Origin: Clostridiales bacterium
GTDB lineage: Bacteria > Bacillota_E > Sulfobacillia > Sulfobacillales > JAIMBI01
DNA: 22,376 nucleotides
Reading direction: 5' to 3'
Assembly (NCBI GenBank): GCA_027318915.1
Contig: DAHVOH010000056.1
Span: 1 to 22,376, forward strand
Part shown: piece by piece, positions 7,087 to 14,392 of the stretch
Layout of the letters: the number at the start of each line of letters is the position of its first letter
Position numbering within the stretch: position 1 is the first letter of the stretch
Notes under the pieces: generated by a model
What the model was told of the DNA's origin: nothing
The model's database searches: none
What the model saw: only the letters and a program-made list of their open reading frames with translations
Translations under genes and position numbers: made by a program

Positions 7087-8159
7087 CAGGCCGGTTCCTC
7101 CTCCCTGGGCGCGTCGTCAATCAGCACATCGGCCAAGCGCGGATCCCGCTCCGCCACTTGCACGATGGTGCCGCCTCCGGACAGGATCCAGCGAACCACC
7201 GCCTCCAATCCGTCCGCGGACGCGTCGAGCAGCACCCGCCATTGGATGAGCCCCAACGCCCCCGGTCGGGCCAGGCGGTCAACGCGGCGCACGGAGCTGG
7301 GAGCCGGCCCCGCCGGGTATGTCCCGCCGCGCGTGAGCAGTTCCACCACTTCCGCGCCGGCCAACACGCCCACCAGCTCGGCCGGGGTTCCCAGCATCCG
7401 CACGCGCCCCTGTTCCAAAACAAGGGCCCGGTCCACCACCGTCTCCAGCGCATCGGCCCGATGGTCCACCAAAATCACCGTCTGGCCCCGCGCCGGCAAC
7501 ACCTGGCGCACGATCTGCAGAATCTGTTCGCGATGCAGCGGATCCAATCCTACGGTCGGTTCGTCCAACAGGATGATGGGCGTGCGGAACAGCAGGGCAC
7601 GCGCCAAGATGACCCGTTGCCGCATGCCGTTGGACAGCTCCGACACCGCTTTGGCCGCATCCTGCTCCAACCCCAGGTCATGGAGAGCCTCCTCGGTCCG
7701 CACGCGGGCCAGCGGTCCCGGCATGCCGGCCAAGACGGCGAAAAATCGGATATTCTCCTCCGCTGTGAGCGCCCACTCCAACCCCATCCATCCTGTCGTG
7801 GACGCGTAGGCGACCCGTCGTCGGATGCGTTGCGGCTGATCCAGCCCGATGCCGGCCACGTGGCCGGTTCCCTCGGTCGGGCGCAGCAGGCCAGCCACAA
7901 TCTTGACCAAGGTCGTCTTGCCGGACCCGTTCGGACCCAGAATGCCAAACACCTCGCGCGGCGCGATGGACAGACTGACGGCGGACAGGGCCCGCACCGG
8001 CGGCGCCGTGGAGGCCTGAAGGCGGGCCGCCCGGACCAGTCCGCGCAGCCAGAGCGCCGGTCCCTGCATCTCCAGTTTGGTTCCGCGCAAAGACGGCTCC
8101 ACGCCGGGGTATTCCTTGCCTATCCCCTCCAGGGTCACAAGCGGCGCCGGGTCATTCAT
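7086..8159 (-). CDS. ABC transporter ATPase (ATPase A)
   Basis: This 357-residue ATPase has Walker A GPNGSGKTT (75-83), signature LSNGM (175-179), Walker B ILLDEP (196-201, catalytic E200) and switch H233 in VDHRADALE. Two features are unusual. About 45 extra residues (roughly 18-58, containing ALWLRGLVRAARLQ) separate the first strand from the Walker A domain, giving a spacing seen in polysaccharide- and drug-exporting ATPases. A C-terminal domain of about 90 residues follows the ATPase core. The start ATG at 8157-8159 lies 9 bases after the stop of the phosphotransferase gene, with GGTGGTAGGG upstream as a likely ribosome binding site. It pairs by coupling with permease A. Confidence 0.9.
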   Translation of the reverse strand: MNDPAPLVTLEGIGKEYPGVEPSLRGTKLEMQGPALWLRGLVRAARLQASTAPPVRALSAVSLSIAPREVFGILGPNGSGKTTLVKIVAGLLRPTEGTGHVAGIGLDQPQRIRRRVAYASTTGWMGLEWALTAEENIRFFAVLAGMPGPLARVRTEEALHDLGLEQDAAKAVSELSNGMRQRVILARALLFRTPIILLDEPTVGLDPLHREQILQIVRQVLPARGQTVILVDHRADALETVVDRALVLEQGRVRMLGTPAELVGVLAGAEVVELLTRGGTYPAGPAPSSVRRVDRLARPGALGLIQWRVLLDASADGLEAVVRWILSGGGTIVQVAERDPRLADVLIDDAPREEEPA

Positions 8160-8168
8160 CGCCCATCC

Positions 8169-9095
8169 CTACCACCTGCGCACCAACTCCGCGAGGTGCC
8201 CCGCCGCCAGCGGCGCGTACGGACGCTGCCGGGCAATGGCCGTCAAGTCCGACAGCGCCTGGACCACCGTCCAAAACCGCCAGAACTCGTCGGGCAGCGC
8301 GCCCTCCTCCGCGTACCCGGCCGCGACCCAATCCCGGTCCGCCGGATCGCCCCACTGCCAGAGATCAAACGCCGGGTGGCCGATGTAAGCGTCGCCGAAA
8401 TCAATCAAACCCAGAAATCGACCCGACACCGGATCAACAAAGGTGTGGGTCGGTCCGGGGTTCGTGTGCAGCGCCACCGCCGGCGGCGATGCGGGCACTT
8501 GGGCCTGGGCCGCGGCCACAACCTGATCGACCGGCAACGAGAGCGGCCACGCGATCCCGTCGGCTTCCAGGCGGCGCGACACATCCTCGACGCGCTGAGC
8601 GACCGACTGGCGCAGGTCCGCCGCCGTCCACTCCTCGGGAAACAGGCCGCTGGCGCGCAGTTCGGCCTGATTAATGCCATGAATGCGGCGGAGCACGCGA
8701 CCCACCGCTCGGAGCGCCAAGGGTCGCTCCTCCGCGGCTATGGGCGTTCGCACCGCGGCGTCGCCGGGCATGCGCGTCATACACGTGTATTCGACGGACC
8801 CGTCCCGTCCGTAACCCAGCACCCGCGGCACCGGCAAGTCCGGAGCATCCGCGGCGATGCGGCGGAGAAACACGACTTCTTTTTCCAGGCTGGTCCACGA
8901 TCGGAGCTGCTGGGGCCGCTGCACTTTGAGAATCACCCGGTCGTCAACCACATAGACGCGGGCCTCGCCCCCGGTCTCGTCCACGCCGGTCACCGCCGCC
9001 GCTTTCCCGATGTGGCGACGCACCAGCCCCAACACGTGATCCTGGTCCAGCACCGGGTCCGGTGCACCCCGCTGGTAATACTCCCGAACAATCAT
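8169..9095 (-). CDS. APH-fold phosphotransferase homologue with altered catalytic loop
   Basis: This 308-residue protein has the aminoglycoside/macrolide phosphotransferase fold: candidate ATP-site Lys K57 (VILKVQ), a Glu-bearing helix (SLEKEV, about 70-74), a hinge-like YTCMTRMPG (103-111), a catalytic loop at H210 and the Mg-binding IDFGD (231-235). The loop reads HTNPGPTH. Relatives have H-x-D-x-G-x-x-H or H-x-D-x-x-x-x-N, so the proton-accepting Asp is Asn212 here. The codon is AAC, one G-to-A change from GAC. The enzyme may be inactive, slow, or a binding protein. The ATG at 9093-9095 has a good AGGAGT site; the frame extending to 9623 is antisense to the chrB-like gene. As the first gene of the transporter operon it suggests an antibiotic inactivation-plus-export role, but its substrate cannot be read. 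Confidence 0.85.
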   Translation of the reverse strand: MIVREYYQRGAPDPVLDQDHVLGLVRRHIGKAAAVTGVDETGGEARVYVVDDRVILKVQRPQQLRSWTSLEKEVVFLRRIAADAPDLPVPRVLGYGRDGSVEYTCMTRMPGDAAVRTPIAAEERPLALRAVGRVLRRIHGINQAELRASGLFPEEWTAADLRQSVAQRVEDVSRRLEADGIAWPLSLPVDQVVAAAQAQVPASPPAVALHTNPGPTHTFVDPVSGRFLGLIDFGDAYIGHPAFDLWQWGDPADRDWVAAGYAEEGALPDEFWRFWTVVQALSDLTAIARQRPYAPLAAGHLAELVRRW

Positions 9096-9316
9096 GCTGT
9101 CACTCCTGGTCGATCTGAATGGCCGTGAGGGGCCGAGACGAAAGACACGGCCACCGGCCGGATTGCCCCTCGGACTGTAACGTCGGTTACACCACTGCCA
9201 TGATATCATGGCTCTGAGGCAACAGCCTGGCAGCCTGACGGTTTGCCCATCAAAGGGCTCCGCGCCGGAGAGCCCCATGGCGGCGGCCGGAGCGCGGACC
9301 GGCAAGGGGGGTATCC
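9096..9316. promoter_or_regulatory. Divergent control region with two perfect dyads
   Basis: The region separates the minus-strand phosphotransferase operon from the plus-strand chrB-like genes. It holds TGTAAC-GTCG-GTTACA (9176-9191) and, five bases on, the perfect 16-bp palindrome GCCATGATATCATGGC (9197-9212). I could not fix -35 and -10 elements with confidence. Two tight dyads in a divergent intergenic space are typical operator material. ChrB is reported as a chromate-responsive regulator in other bacteria, which makes its own product one candidate binder. Confidence 0.5.
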
Positions 9317-9853
9317 ATGGGCCGGGGCAGCGGGAAAGACCGATCATCCACGCGGGTGTTGCAGCGAGATCCGCCTCGGGGCAACCCCACGCCGCAACCC
9401 GCGCCCGAAGACGGTTCCGACCCGAGGGGGCCCGGATGGGTGCTGCTTCACTATCAAATGCCGTCGACGCCCAGCGCGGCCCGGGTTCACGTCTGGCGGA
9501 AGCTGAAGAGTCTCGGCGCCGCCCTGCTGCACGACTCGGTCTGGGTGTTGCCGGACAATCCGTGGACCGCAGAGCAGCTGGAATGGATCGCAGCCGGCGT
9601 GGTCGAAGCGCACGGTGACGCATTGGTTTGGCGGGCCGCTCCCCTGCGAGGCTCGGACGATGCGCGACTGGTCCAGCACTTTCTGGACATGAGCACGCGC
9701 GAGTATGAGTCGCTGCTGGACGACCTGCGCGAGAACCCGCCGGCGCTCGACCATGCGGCGCGCCGCTACCAGCAGATACGGCGCCGGGACTATTTCGATG
9801 CGCCGTTGGGCACGGTGGTGTACCAGACGCTCAGAACGTGGCGAGGGAGTTGA
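9317..9853 (+). CDS. chrB: ChrB N-terminal-domain protein (chromate response)
   Basis: This 178-residue protein carries the ChrB N-terminal domain: WVLLHYQMPSTPSAARVHVW, then LKSLGAALLHDSVWVLPD, and a C-terminal helix ending RRRDYFDAPLG. ChrB family proteins regulate or assist chromate resistance. The first about 38 residues are polar, Pro/Arg-rich and unlike the family. The ATG at 9317 is supported by AAGGGGGG five bases upstream. It ends with TGA (9851-9853), and the next gene starts three bases later in the same reading frame, so the usual single ChrB chain is split. No chrA transporter gene is in the window, so the function could have drifted from chromate. Family assignment is good; the role is inferred. 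Confidence 0.8.
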   Translation: MGRGSGKDRSSTRVLQRDPPRGNPTPQPAPEDGSDPRGPGWVLLHYQMPSTPSAARVHVWRKLKSLGAALLHDSVWVLPDNPWTAEQLEWIAAGVVEAHGDALVWRAAPLRGSDDARLVQHFLDMSTREYESLLDDLRENPPALDHAARRYQQIRRRDYFDAPLGTVVYQTLRTWRGS

Positions 9854-9856
9854 GGA

Positions 9857-10288
9857 ATGCACTGGATCACCCGCCGCCAGATTGGCGTGGACCGCATGGC
9901 CTCCGCCTGGCTCATCACGCGCTTCATCGACGCGCACCCCACCTTTGACTTTGTGCCCGAGTCGACGATGCCGGCACCGGAGGCGGGGGAAGCGTTTGAC
10001 ATGCCGGGCGTTCGGCTGAGCCATCGCCACGGGCACTCCACATTTCACACCATGCTGGAGGAATACGGGCTCACCGACCCGGTCCTGGGCCGGATCGCCC
10101 TGGTGGTGGATGAAGCCGACATCGTGCAGGAGGCCCCGCTGGAAGCGGCCGCCTTCGGCGTGGATGTCGTGTGCCGCGGCATCCGCTTGATCGCCGCCGA
10201 CGACGCCGAAGCCATCCGGCACGCTTTGGTGGTGTTCGACGGACTTTACGCCTACTTTCGGGCCGCCGGCCATCCGAGCCACCTCTGA
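9857..10288 (+). CDS. ChrB C-terminal-domain protein
   Basis: This 143-residue protein matches the ChrB C-terminal domain: MHWITRRQIGVDRMASAWLI then RFIDAHPTFDFVP, a D-x-P-G-V-x-L-S-H-R-H-G-H-S-T-F segment, and a helical end around VVFDGLYAYFRA. The ATG at 9857 follows TGA-GGA, and the GGGAGTTGAGGA just before it serves as ribosome binding site inside the end of the preceding gene, so the two are coupled. Both genes share one reading frame. Family proteins occur either as a full-length ChrB or as stand-alone C-terminal domains, so this may be a genuine two-gene form or a recent nonsense split. His and Asp residues (for example H43-type positions in SHRHGHS) could bind metal, but this is not established. 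Confidence 0.78.
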   Translation: MHWITRRQIGVDRMASAWLITRFIDAHPTFDFVPESTMPAPEAGEAFDMPGVRLSHRHGHSTFHTMLEEYGLTDPVLGRIALVVDEADIVQEAPLEAAAFGVDVVCRGIRLIAADDAEAIRHALVVFDGLYAYFRAAGHPSHL

Positions 10289-10435
10289 CCGTCGGTGCGC
10301 CGGTCGAAAGACCCGCACCGCGACGCCATCGGGCCCCCCCGAGTTGGCCGTTCGGGCGATGACCGGACCGGTCTCACCTGCTATGCTGAGGTCGCATGCG
10401 GCGGCTGGGCGCCGTGCGCGGACGGAGGCGGCCGT

Positions 10436-11707
10436 ATGGAAATGGTGGCGCTGGATGACGCTTTGAGCGCGGTCGAGTCCCACATGCGCATCTTTGTGCA
10501 GGGAATGGCGTGCACTCCCCATGGTCTTCTGCAAGGGCTCGCCCGGCGGGCGCTGACGCTGGAAGGTCTCCAGCTTCTGCACTTCCACCTGGAAGGTCCT
10601 ACGCCGTGGGTGACGCCGGCTCTGCGCGGGCGTCTGCGCGACATCTCCCTGTTTGTGGGACCCAACTTGCGAGATGCCGTCAATCGAGGCGACGCGTCCT
10701 ATCTCCCGCTCTTTCTGTCGGAAGGCGCCTGGTTCCTGCGTCAGGCCGATTGGCGGCCCCACGTGGCGCTCATCAACGTCAGTCCACCCGACCGTCACGG
10801 CTACGTGAGCCTCGGCCCGACCGTGGACGCAACGCTGACCGCCATCGCCGAAGCCGACGTCGTGATTGCGCAGGTGAATCCGCAGGTGCCACGGGTCTTG
10901 GGCGAGGCGTGCCTGCCGGCTCGCGCCATCACCTACGGTGTCCTGTGGGACGAGCCGCTGGCCCAGCATCCGCAAGAGGCGCCGGATGCGCTCACCGCGG
11001 CCATCGGCCGACAGGTGGCCAGTCTCATTCCGGACCGCGCCACCCTGCAGACCGGCATTGGCCGCATCCCCGACGCGGTTCTGGCCCAGCTCCGCGACCA
11101 CCGGGACTTAGGCGTGCACAGCGAGATGATTTCCGACGGGGTGCGTCTGCTGGTCGAGGCCGGAGCCGTCACCGGATCATACAAAGTCACCGATCCCGGG
11201 CAGGTGGTGGCCACCTTCGCGCTCGGCACGGCGGCGCTATACGACTTCTTGGACAACAATCCGGGGGTGTCCCTCAGACCGGTGGACTACACCAACAATA
11301 CCGCCGTCATCCGCCAAAACCCGCGCATGGTGTCCGTGAACTCGGCAATTGAAGTGGATCTCACCGGGCAGGTCGCGGCCGAGTCGATCGGGTCCCGCAT
11401 CCTGTCCGGCGTGGGTGGCCAGATGGATTTCGTGCGCGGAGCGAGCCTGGCCCCGGAAGGCCTCTCCATCATCGCGCTGCCGGCGCGGACCGGCAGCGGC
11501 ATCCCCCGCATTGTCGCCACCCTGCAACCGGGAGCGGCCGTCACCACCACCCGGAGCCACGTCCAGTATGTCGTCACCGAATACGGCGTGGCCGAATTGC
11601 AGGGCCAAACCCTGGGCGAGCGGGCGCGCCGCCTCATCGCCATTGCCCACCCCGATGACCGGGAGGCGTTGGCCACGGCCGCCCACGATTTGATCGCGGA
11701 GTTCTGA
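10436..11707 (+). CDS. Acetyl-CoA hydrolase/transferase family protein (Cat1/AbfT-type CoA-transferase)
   Basis: This 423-residue cytoplasmic enzyme has the two-domain family I CoA-transferase layout of succinate:CoA and 4-hydroxybutyrate:CoA transferases. Visible landmarks are the oxyanion-type loop QTGIGRIPDAVL (205-216), the catalytic glutamate E230 in LGVHSEMISDG, which would form the glutamyl-CoA thioester, and late motifs SRILSGVGGQMDFVRGA and VTEYGVAEL. It would move CoA between acetyl-CoA or another acyl-CoA and a carboxylate; the acceptor cannot be deduced. The ATG at 10436 is supported by GGAGG at 10424-10428; longer frames reach 10295 without a ribosome site. It stands alone, with no butyrate or GABA pathway genes beside it. 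It follows the ChrB pair by 147 bases and converges on the UspA gene. Confidence 0.9.
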   Translation: MEMVALDDALSAVESHMRIFVQGMACTPHGLLQGLARRALTLEGLQLLHFHLEGPTPWVTPALRGRLRDISLFVGPNLRDAVNRGDASYLPLFLSEGAWFLRQADWRPHVALINVSPPDRHGYVSLGPTVDATLTAIAEADVVIAQVNPQVPRVLGEACLPARAITYGVLWDEPLAQHPQEAPDALTAAIGRQVASLIPDRATLQTGIGRIPDAVLAQLRDHRDLGVHSEMISDGVRLLVEAGAVTGSYKVTDPGQVVATFALGTAALYDFLDNNPGVSLRPVDYTNNTAVIRQNPRMVSVNSAIEVDLTGQVAAESIGSRILSGVGGQMDFVRGASLAPEGLSIIALPARTGSGIPRIVATLQPGAAVTTTRSHVQYVVTEYGVAELQGQTLGERARRLIAIAHPDDREALATAAHDLIAEF

Positions 11708-11746
11708 GCCCGTGCGCCGCCCCAATCCGGCGCGAGGTACACGGGC
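11708..11746. terminator. Possible bidirectional hairpin between convergent genes
   Basis: GCCCGT/ACGGGC (11708-11713 and 11741-11746) enclose GCGCCG/CGGCGC (11714-11719 and 11728-11733), giving a 12-bp interrupted stem between the convergent CoA-transferase and UspA genes. There is no T-tract on either strand, so intrinsic termination would be weak or would need Rho. Confidence 0.35.
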
Positions 11747-11775
11747 CGCCACCTGAGACGGCCCGGTTCCGGCAA

Positions 11776-12246
11776 TCACCGGCGCGCCGACGGATGCACC
11801 ACCACGACGGGCACCGGCGCCAGCCGAATCACCATGTCGGTGACACTGCCCATGACCATCCGGTTCAAGCCGCCGCGCCCATGGGTGGACATCGCGATGA
11901 GGGTGGCCGCATGGTCCCGGACGGCCGCCAACAGGGACGCCAGCACCGGCCCCTGGCGGACATCGACGGTGACGCGCCCCACCCTGTCGCCCATCTGCCC
12001 ACGCACCGCGTTCAGATAGGTTTGGGCTCCGTCTCTCTGTTCGTCTTGCGCCGGGACCATCGGATCCCACGGCCCCACAGGACCCCAGGACTCCGTGACC
12101 AGCGCCCATGCGCCGGGATCGGGCGCAATCACCTGCACCAGAATCCAATCGGCCTGCAACGCCGTCCCCAGCTCGATGGCGGTGGGCATCACCATCTCGG
12201 CCAAGGCGGAACCGTCCAGGGGCACCATGATGCGATGGGTGGCCAT
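11776..12246 (-). CDS. Universal stress protein, UspA family
   Basis: This 156-residue cytoplasmic protein is a single Usp domain: the opening strand HRIMVPLDGSALAE and a closing nucleotide-binding loop STHGRGGLNRMVMGSV (120-135) followed by VPVVVVHP. The loop follows the ATP-binding spacing of UspA proteins, with Ser120 in place of the first Gly, a frequent variant, and G123, G133 and S134 kept. It probably binds ATP. A loop rich in Trp and Pro at about 50-65 is longer than usual. The start ATG (12244-12246) has a modest GAGG site. It lies 81 bases after the methyltransferase-Usp fusion in the same direction, so the two probably form an operon carrying two Usp domains. Confidence 0.92.
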   Translation of the reverse strand: MATHRIMVPLDGSALAEMVMPTAIELGTALQADWILVQVIAPDPGAWALVTESWGPVGPWDPMVPAQDEQRDGAQTYLNAVRGQMGDRVGRVTVDVRQGPVLASLLAAVRDHAATLIAMSTHGRGGLNRMVMGSVTDMVIRLAPVPVVVVHPSARR

Positions 12247-12327
12247 GCGTGTCGCCTCGCTCCTTATACGGCCGGTCGACCGTTTTCTTGTCCGGATGAT
12301 CGCCGACGCGGACTATGGACAAACTCC

Positions 12328-13524
12328 TTAGAAGTCTTGGCCCGACCGCAGGGGTGGCTCGGCGCCCGTCCCGTTGATCGCGACGGGGTCCCGGAGGCCG
12401 GCGCCGGATTCCAGCGGGACCGCCATGACCGGCCAGTCCGCGTGACTCAGGAGGAAGGCGGCCACCGCTCCCAGAAGGCGCCCGGCGGCTGCATCCCGAT
12501 GCTTCAACCCCACCAGCATCAGGTCGGGCCGGCTGCTGCGTCCGTAGGCCAGCAGACTCGGTCCCGGCTCGCCTTCCAACAAGTGCACCTCGGTGGGGTA
12601 GCGGGTTGCGATTTCTCGCCCCGCCCTTTCGAGAGCCTGCCTCCACGCCTGTCGGTCCGGTCCCTCCAATGCCGCCCGATCGCTCCCGGACAGCGGCGGG
12701 CACACGGTCACCACATCCACCCGCGCCCCCTCGGGGCCATAGCGCAAGAGCCATTGCCCGGCGGCCTGAGCCGTCGCGGACCCGTCCGTCGCCCACACGA
12801 TCCGCGGATTCTCGGCGGCCGGCGGGACGGCCCGAGCCGGTCCCGCCGCCGGTCGCGTCGCGCTCAGGAGGAGCACCAAATCCCCGAGCCATTGCCGGCG
12901 TTCCGCCACGTCCCAGCCCAGCGACTTGAGCGCGCTCTCTATCTCGGCTCGTGTCGGCGCATGCAGCAATGAGCGTCCCAGCCACCGATACGGGTCGAAA
13001 CGGTGCAGACGGAGCGCATGGGTCGTCAGCTGCAGACCCTGCATGGCCCAGGCCCCGCGGCGGGTGACCGGCTGAACCAAATCCAGGATGACGAGGCGGC
13101 CGTCGGCCCGCACAACCCGCGTCATCTCTGCCAAACCCTGCTGCCAGTCGTTCATGTTGCGCAAGGAGAATTGGGCCGTCACCCGGTCAAAGGCGCGGTC
13201 CGCGAACGGCAGGCGCTCGCCGGTCCCCGCAACCCAGTCCAGGTGCGCCCCGCCCGCCCGCGCCGGCTGTCGGCGCGCCCGCCACAGCATCCCCTCCGAC
13301 GGATCCAATCCCACCACCCGCCCGCCCGCGCCGGCCACCTCCGCCAGCCGGCGCGTCACCACCCCGGTGCCGCACCCGACATCCAGCACGGCGGCTCCCG
13401 GCTCGATGGCCAGCGCACGAAGCGCCGCCTGATGCCACGCGTGGATGCCCGCCAGGGAGAGCACGGCGCTCAACCGGTCATAGTGCCCGGCAATGGGGTC
13501 AAAGAGCTCCGGCGTTTCAGCCAC
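12328..13524 (-). CDS. UbiE/MenG-like methyltransferase fused to a degenerate Usp domain
   Basis: This 398-residue fusion starts with an about 225-residue class I SAM-dependent methyltransferase of the UbiE/MenG type: FDPIAGHYDRLS (8-19), SAM loop VLDVGCGTG (46-54), acidic VVGLDPSEGML (70-80) and FSLRNMND (119-126), a MenG landmark. MenG makes menaquinone by methylating demethylmenaquinone. After a Pro/Ala linker (225-238) comes a Usp domain (about 240-370) opening RIVWATDGSA. Its nucleotide loop, GLKHRDAAAGRLLGA, has His in place of the second Gly and Ala in place of the Ser/Thr, so ATP binding is doubtful. I chose the GTG at 13524 (GGGGG site 6-7 bases upstream); a GTG at 13530 is also possible, and the frame to 13659 crosses a terminator hairpin. 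Methylation of a quinone or a small lipid is inferred; other UbiE-like enzymes have different substrates. Confidence 0.87.
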   Translation of the reverse strand: MAETPELFDPIAGHYDRLSAVLSLAGIHAWHQAALRALAIEPGAAVLDVGCGTGVVTRRLAEVAGAGGRVVGLDPSEGMLWRARRQPARAGGAHLDWVAGTGERLPFADRAFDRVTAQFSLRNMNDWQQGLAEMTRVVRADGRLVILDLVQPVTRRGAWAMQGLQLTTHALRLHRFDPYRWLGRSLLHAPTRAEIESALKSLGWDVAERRQWLGDLVLLLSATRPAAGPARAVPPAAENPRIVWATDGSATAQAAGQWLLRYGPEGARVDVVTVCPPLSGSDRAALEGPDRQAWRQALERAGREIATRYPTEVHLLEGEPGPSLLAYGRSSRPDLMLVGLKHRDAAAGRLLGAVAAFLLSHADWPVMAVPLESGAGLRDPVAINGTGAEPPLRSGQDF

Positions 13525-13545
13525 GTCCACACCCCCGATGCACCG

Positions 13546-13573
13546 AAGCCCCTCGCGGCAGCGCGAGGGGCTT
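13546..13573 (-). terminator. Perfect 12-bp hairpin after the DUF981 gene
   Basis: AAGCCCCTCGCG-GCAG-CGCGAGGGGCTT forms a perfect stem with a 4-base loop, 14 bases beyond the stop of the minus-strand DUF981-type gene. It has no T-run, but its strength and position suggest a transcription end or RNA 3' stabiliser. It separates that gene from the methyltransferase-Usp gene. Confidence 0.65.
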
Positions 13574-13586
13574 GCCGTCGCCGCCT

Positions 13587-14180
13587 CTACTTGCCGGGCG
13601 GCAGCCGCTGCAGCATGTCGGTCGGCACCCACTTGCTGAAGTCGAGAATATGCGCCCACACCGCATCATAACCGGTAAAGGCCCACACCACGGCCGAGAT
13701 GCCGAGAATAACCGCCGCTGTCACCGCCAGCCACCGCGCCTGCCGCCATTGCAGCGCCGGCAGCGTGAGCAGGCCGCCGATGCCCGCGGTCAGATAACCG
13801 ATACCGGCCACGACGGGACTTTGGGTCAGATGCAAGTCCATCAGACGCAGGCCCACCACAATCGCCAGAATGCCGCCGGCCACCCCCAGCATGGCCGGGA
13901 TCAAGGGCTCCCACTCAAACGTCAGGGTGACCGCCGCCGCCAGGAACACGGCGCTCAAGAACAGCGCCGGCTCGCCAAAGGCGACATTGTATCCGCCGGG
14001 CAACGGCCACGTCACCACCATCACGAACGCCAACAGGAACAGCACCAACCCCACCGCAAAGAACCCGGCCGCCCAACTGCGTCGCTCGCCGACCGGCGGA
14101 TCCCGGTAAAGATAGTGCGCCAGCAAAGCCAGTCCGGTCGCGAGAGTCACCAACATAACGCCGAGGAAGTCCGTAAACAT
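13587..14180 (-). CDS. DUF981-type integral membrane protein
   Basis: This 197-residue protein has about six to seven hydrophobic helices spread over nearly its whole length and matches the DUF981 pattern: WPLPGGYNVAFGEP in an external or inter-helix loop (about 58-71), then LMDLHLTQSP and an AGIGYLTAGIGGL helix. No biochemical function is established for the family. The start ATG at 14178-14180 is supported by GGGGAGAGG five bases upstream; frames reaching 14357 have no such site. A strong hairpin follows the gene, so it is probably transcribed alone. Its nearest neighbours on the same strand are the methyltransferase-Usp fusion and UspA, which hints at a stress or membrane-related setting. 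Confidence 0.8.
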   Translation of the reverse strand: MFTDFLGVMLVTLATGLALLAHYLYRDPPVGERRSWAAGFFAVGLVLFLLAFVMVVTWPLPGGYNVAFGEPALFLSAVFLAAAVTLTFEWEPLIPAMLGVAGGILAIVVGLRLMDLHLTQSPVVAGIGYLTAGIGGLLTLPALQWRQARWLAVTAAVILGISAVVWAFTGYDAVWAHILDFSKWVPTDMLQRLPPGK

Positions 14181-14392
14181 GATGCCTCTCCCCTCTCGCC
14201 TCCACCATAGCCAACGCGCGGGTGCGCCCCCACGGCTTTCCGGGCCTGATTGCCCGCGCCTTCGGGATGACGACCCATGGCTAACCGGCCCCCTGGCGGA
14301 CGCCCTTCGGCCGTGGCCGCCGGTCCGAGTGACCCATGGGCGGCGCCGTAGAAGCACGCGAGCAGGACGGTGCGACGCTGCCGGAGAAATGG

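Noticed and set aside
7044..9128. 694-codon plus-strand ORF opposite the ABC ATPase and phosphotransferase genes
   Set aside because: It is antisense to well-supported genes, rich in Arg, Gly, His and Gln with no family signature, and is explained by high GC at the third codon position of the opposite strand.
9344..11101. 585-codon minus-strand ORF opposite the chrB pair and CoA-transferase
   Set aside because: It crosses several genes antisense and has no domain-like pattern.
12257..12300. Palindromic CGGTCGACCG followed by TTTT between the two Usp-containing genes as a terminator
   Set aside because: The T-run is on the plus strand, where no gene precedes it; the flanking genes are on the minus strand.
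11237..12985. 582-codon minus-strand ORF through UspA and the CoA-transferase end
   Set aside because: It is out of frame with both real genes and Gly/Arg-rich throughout.
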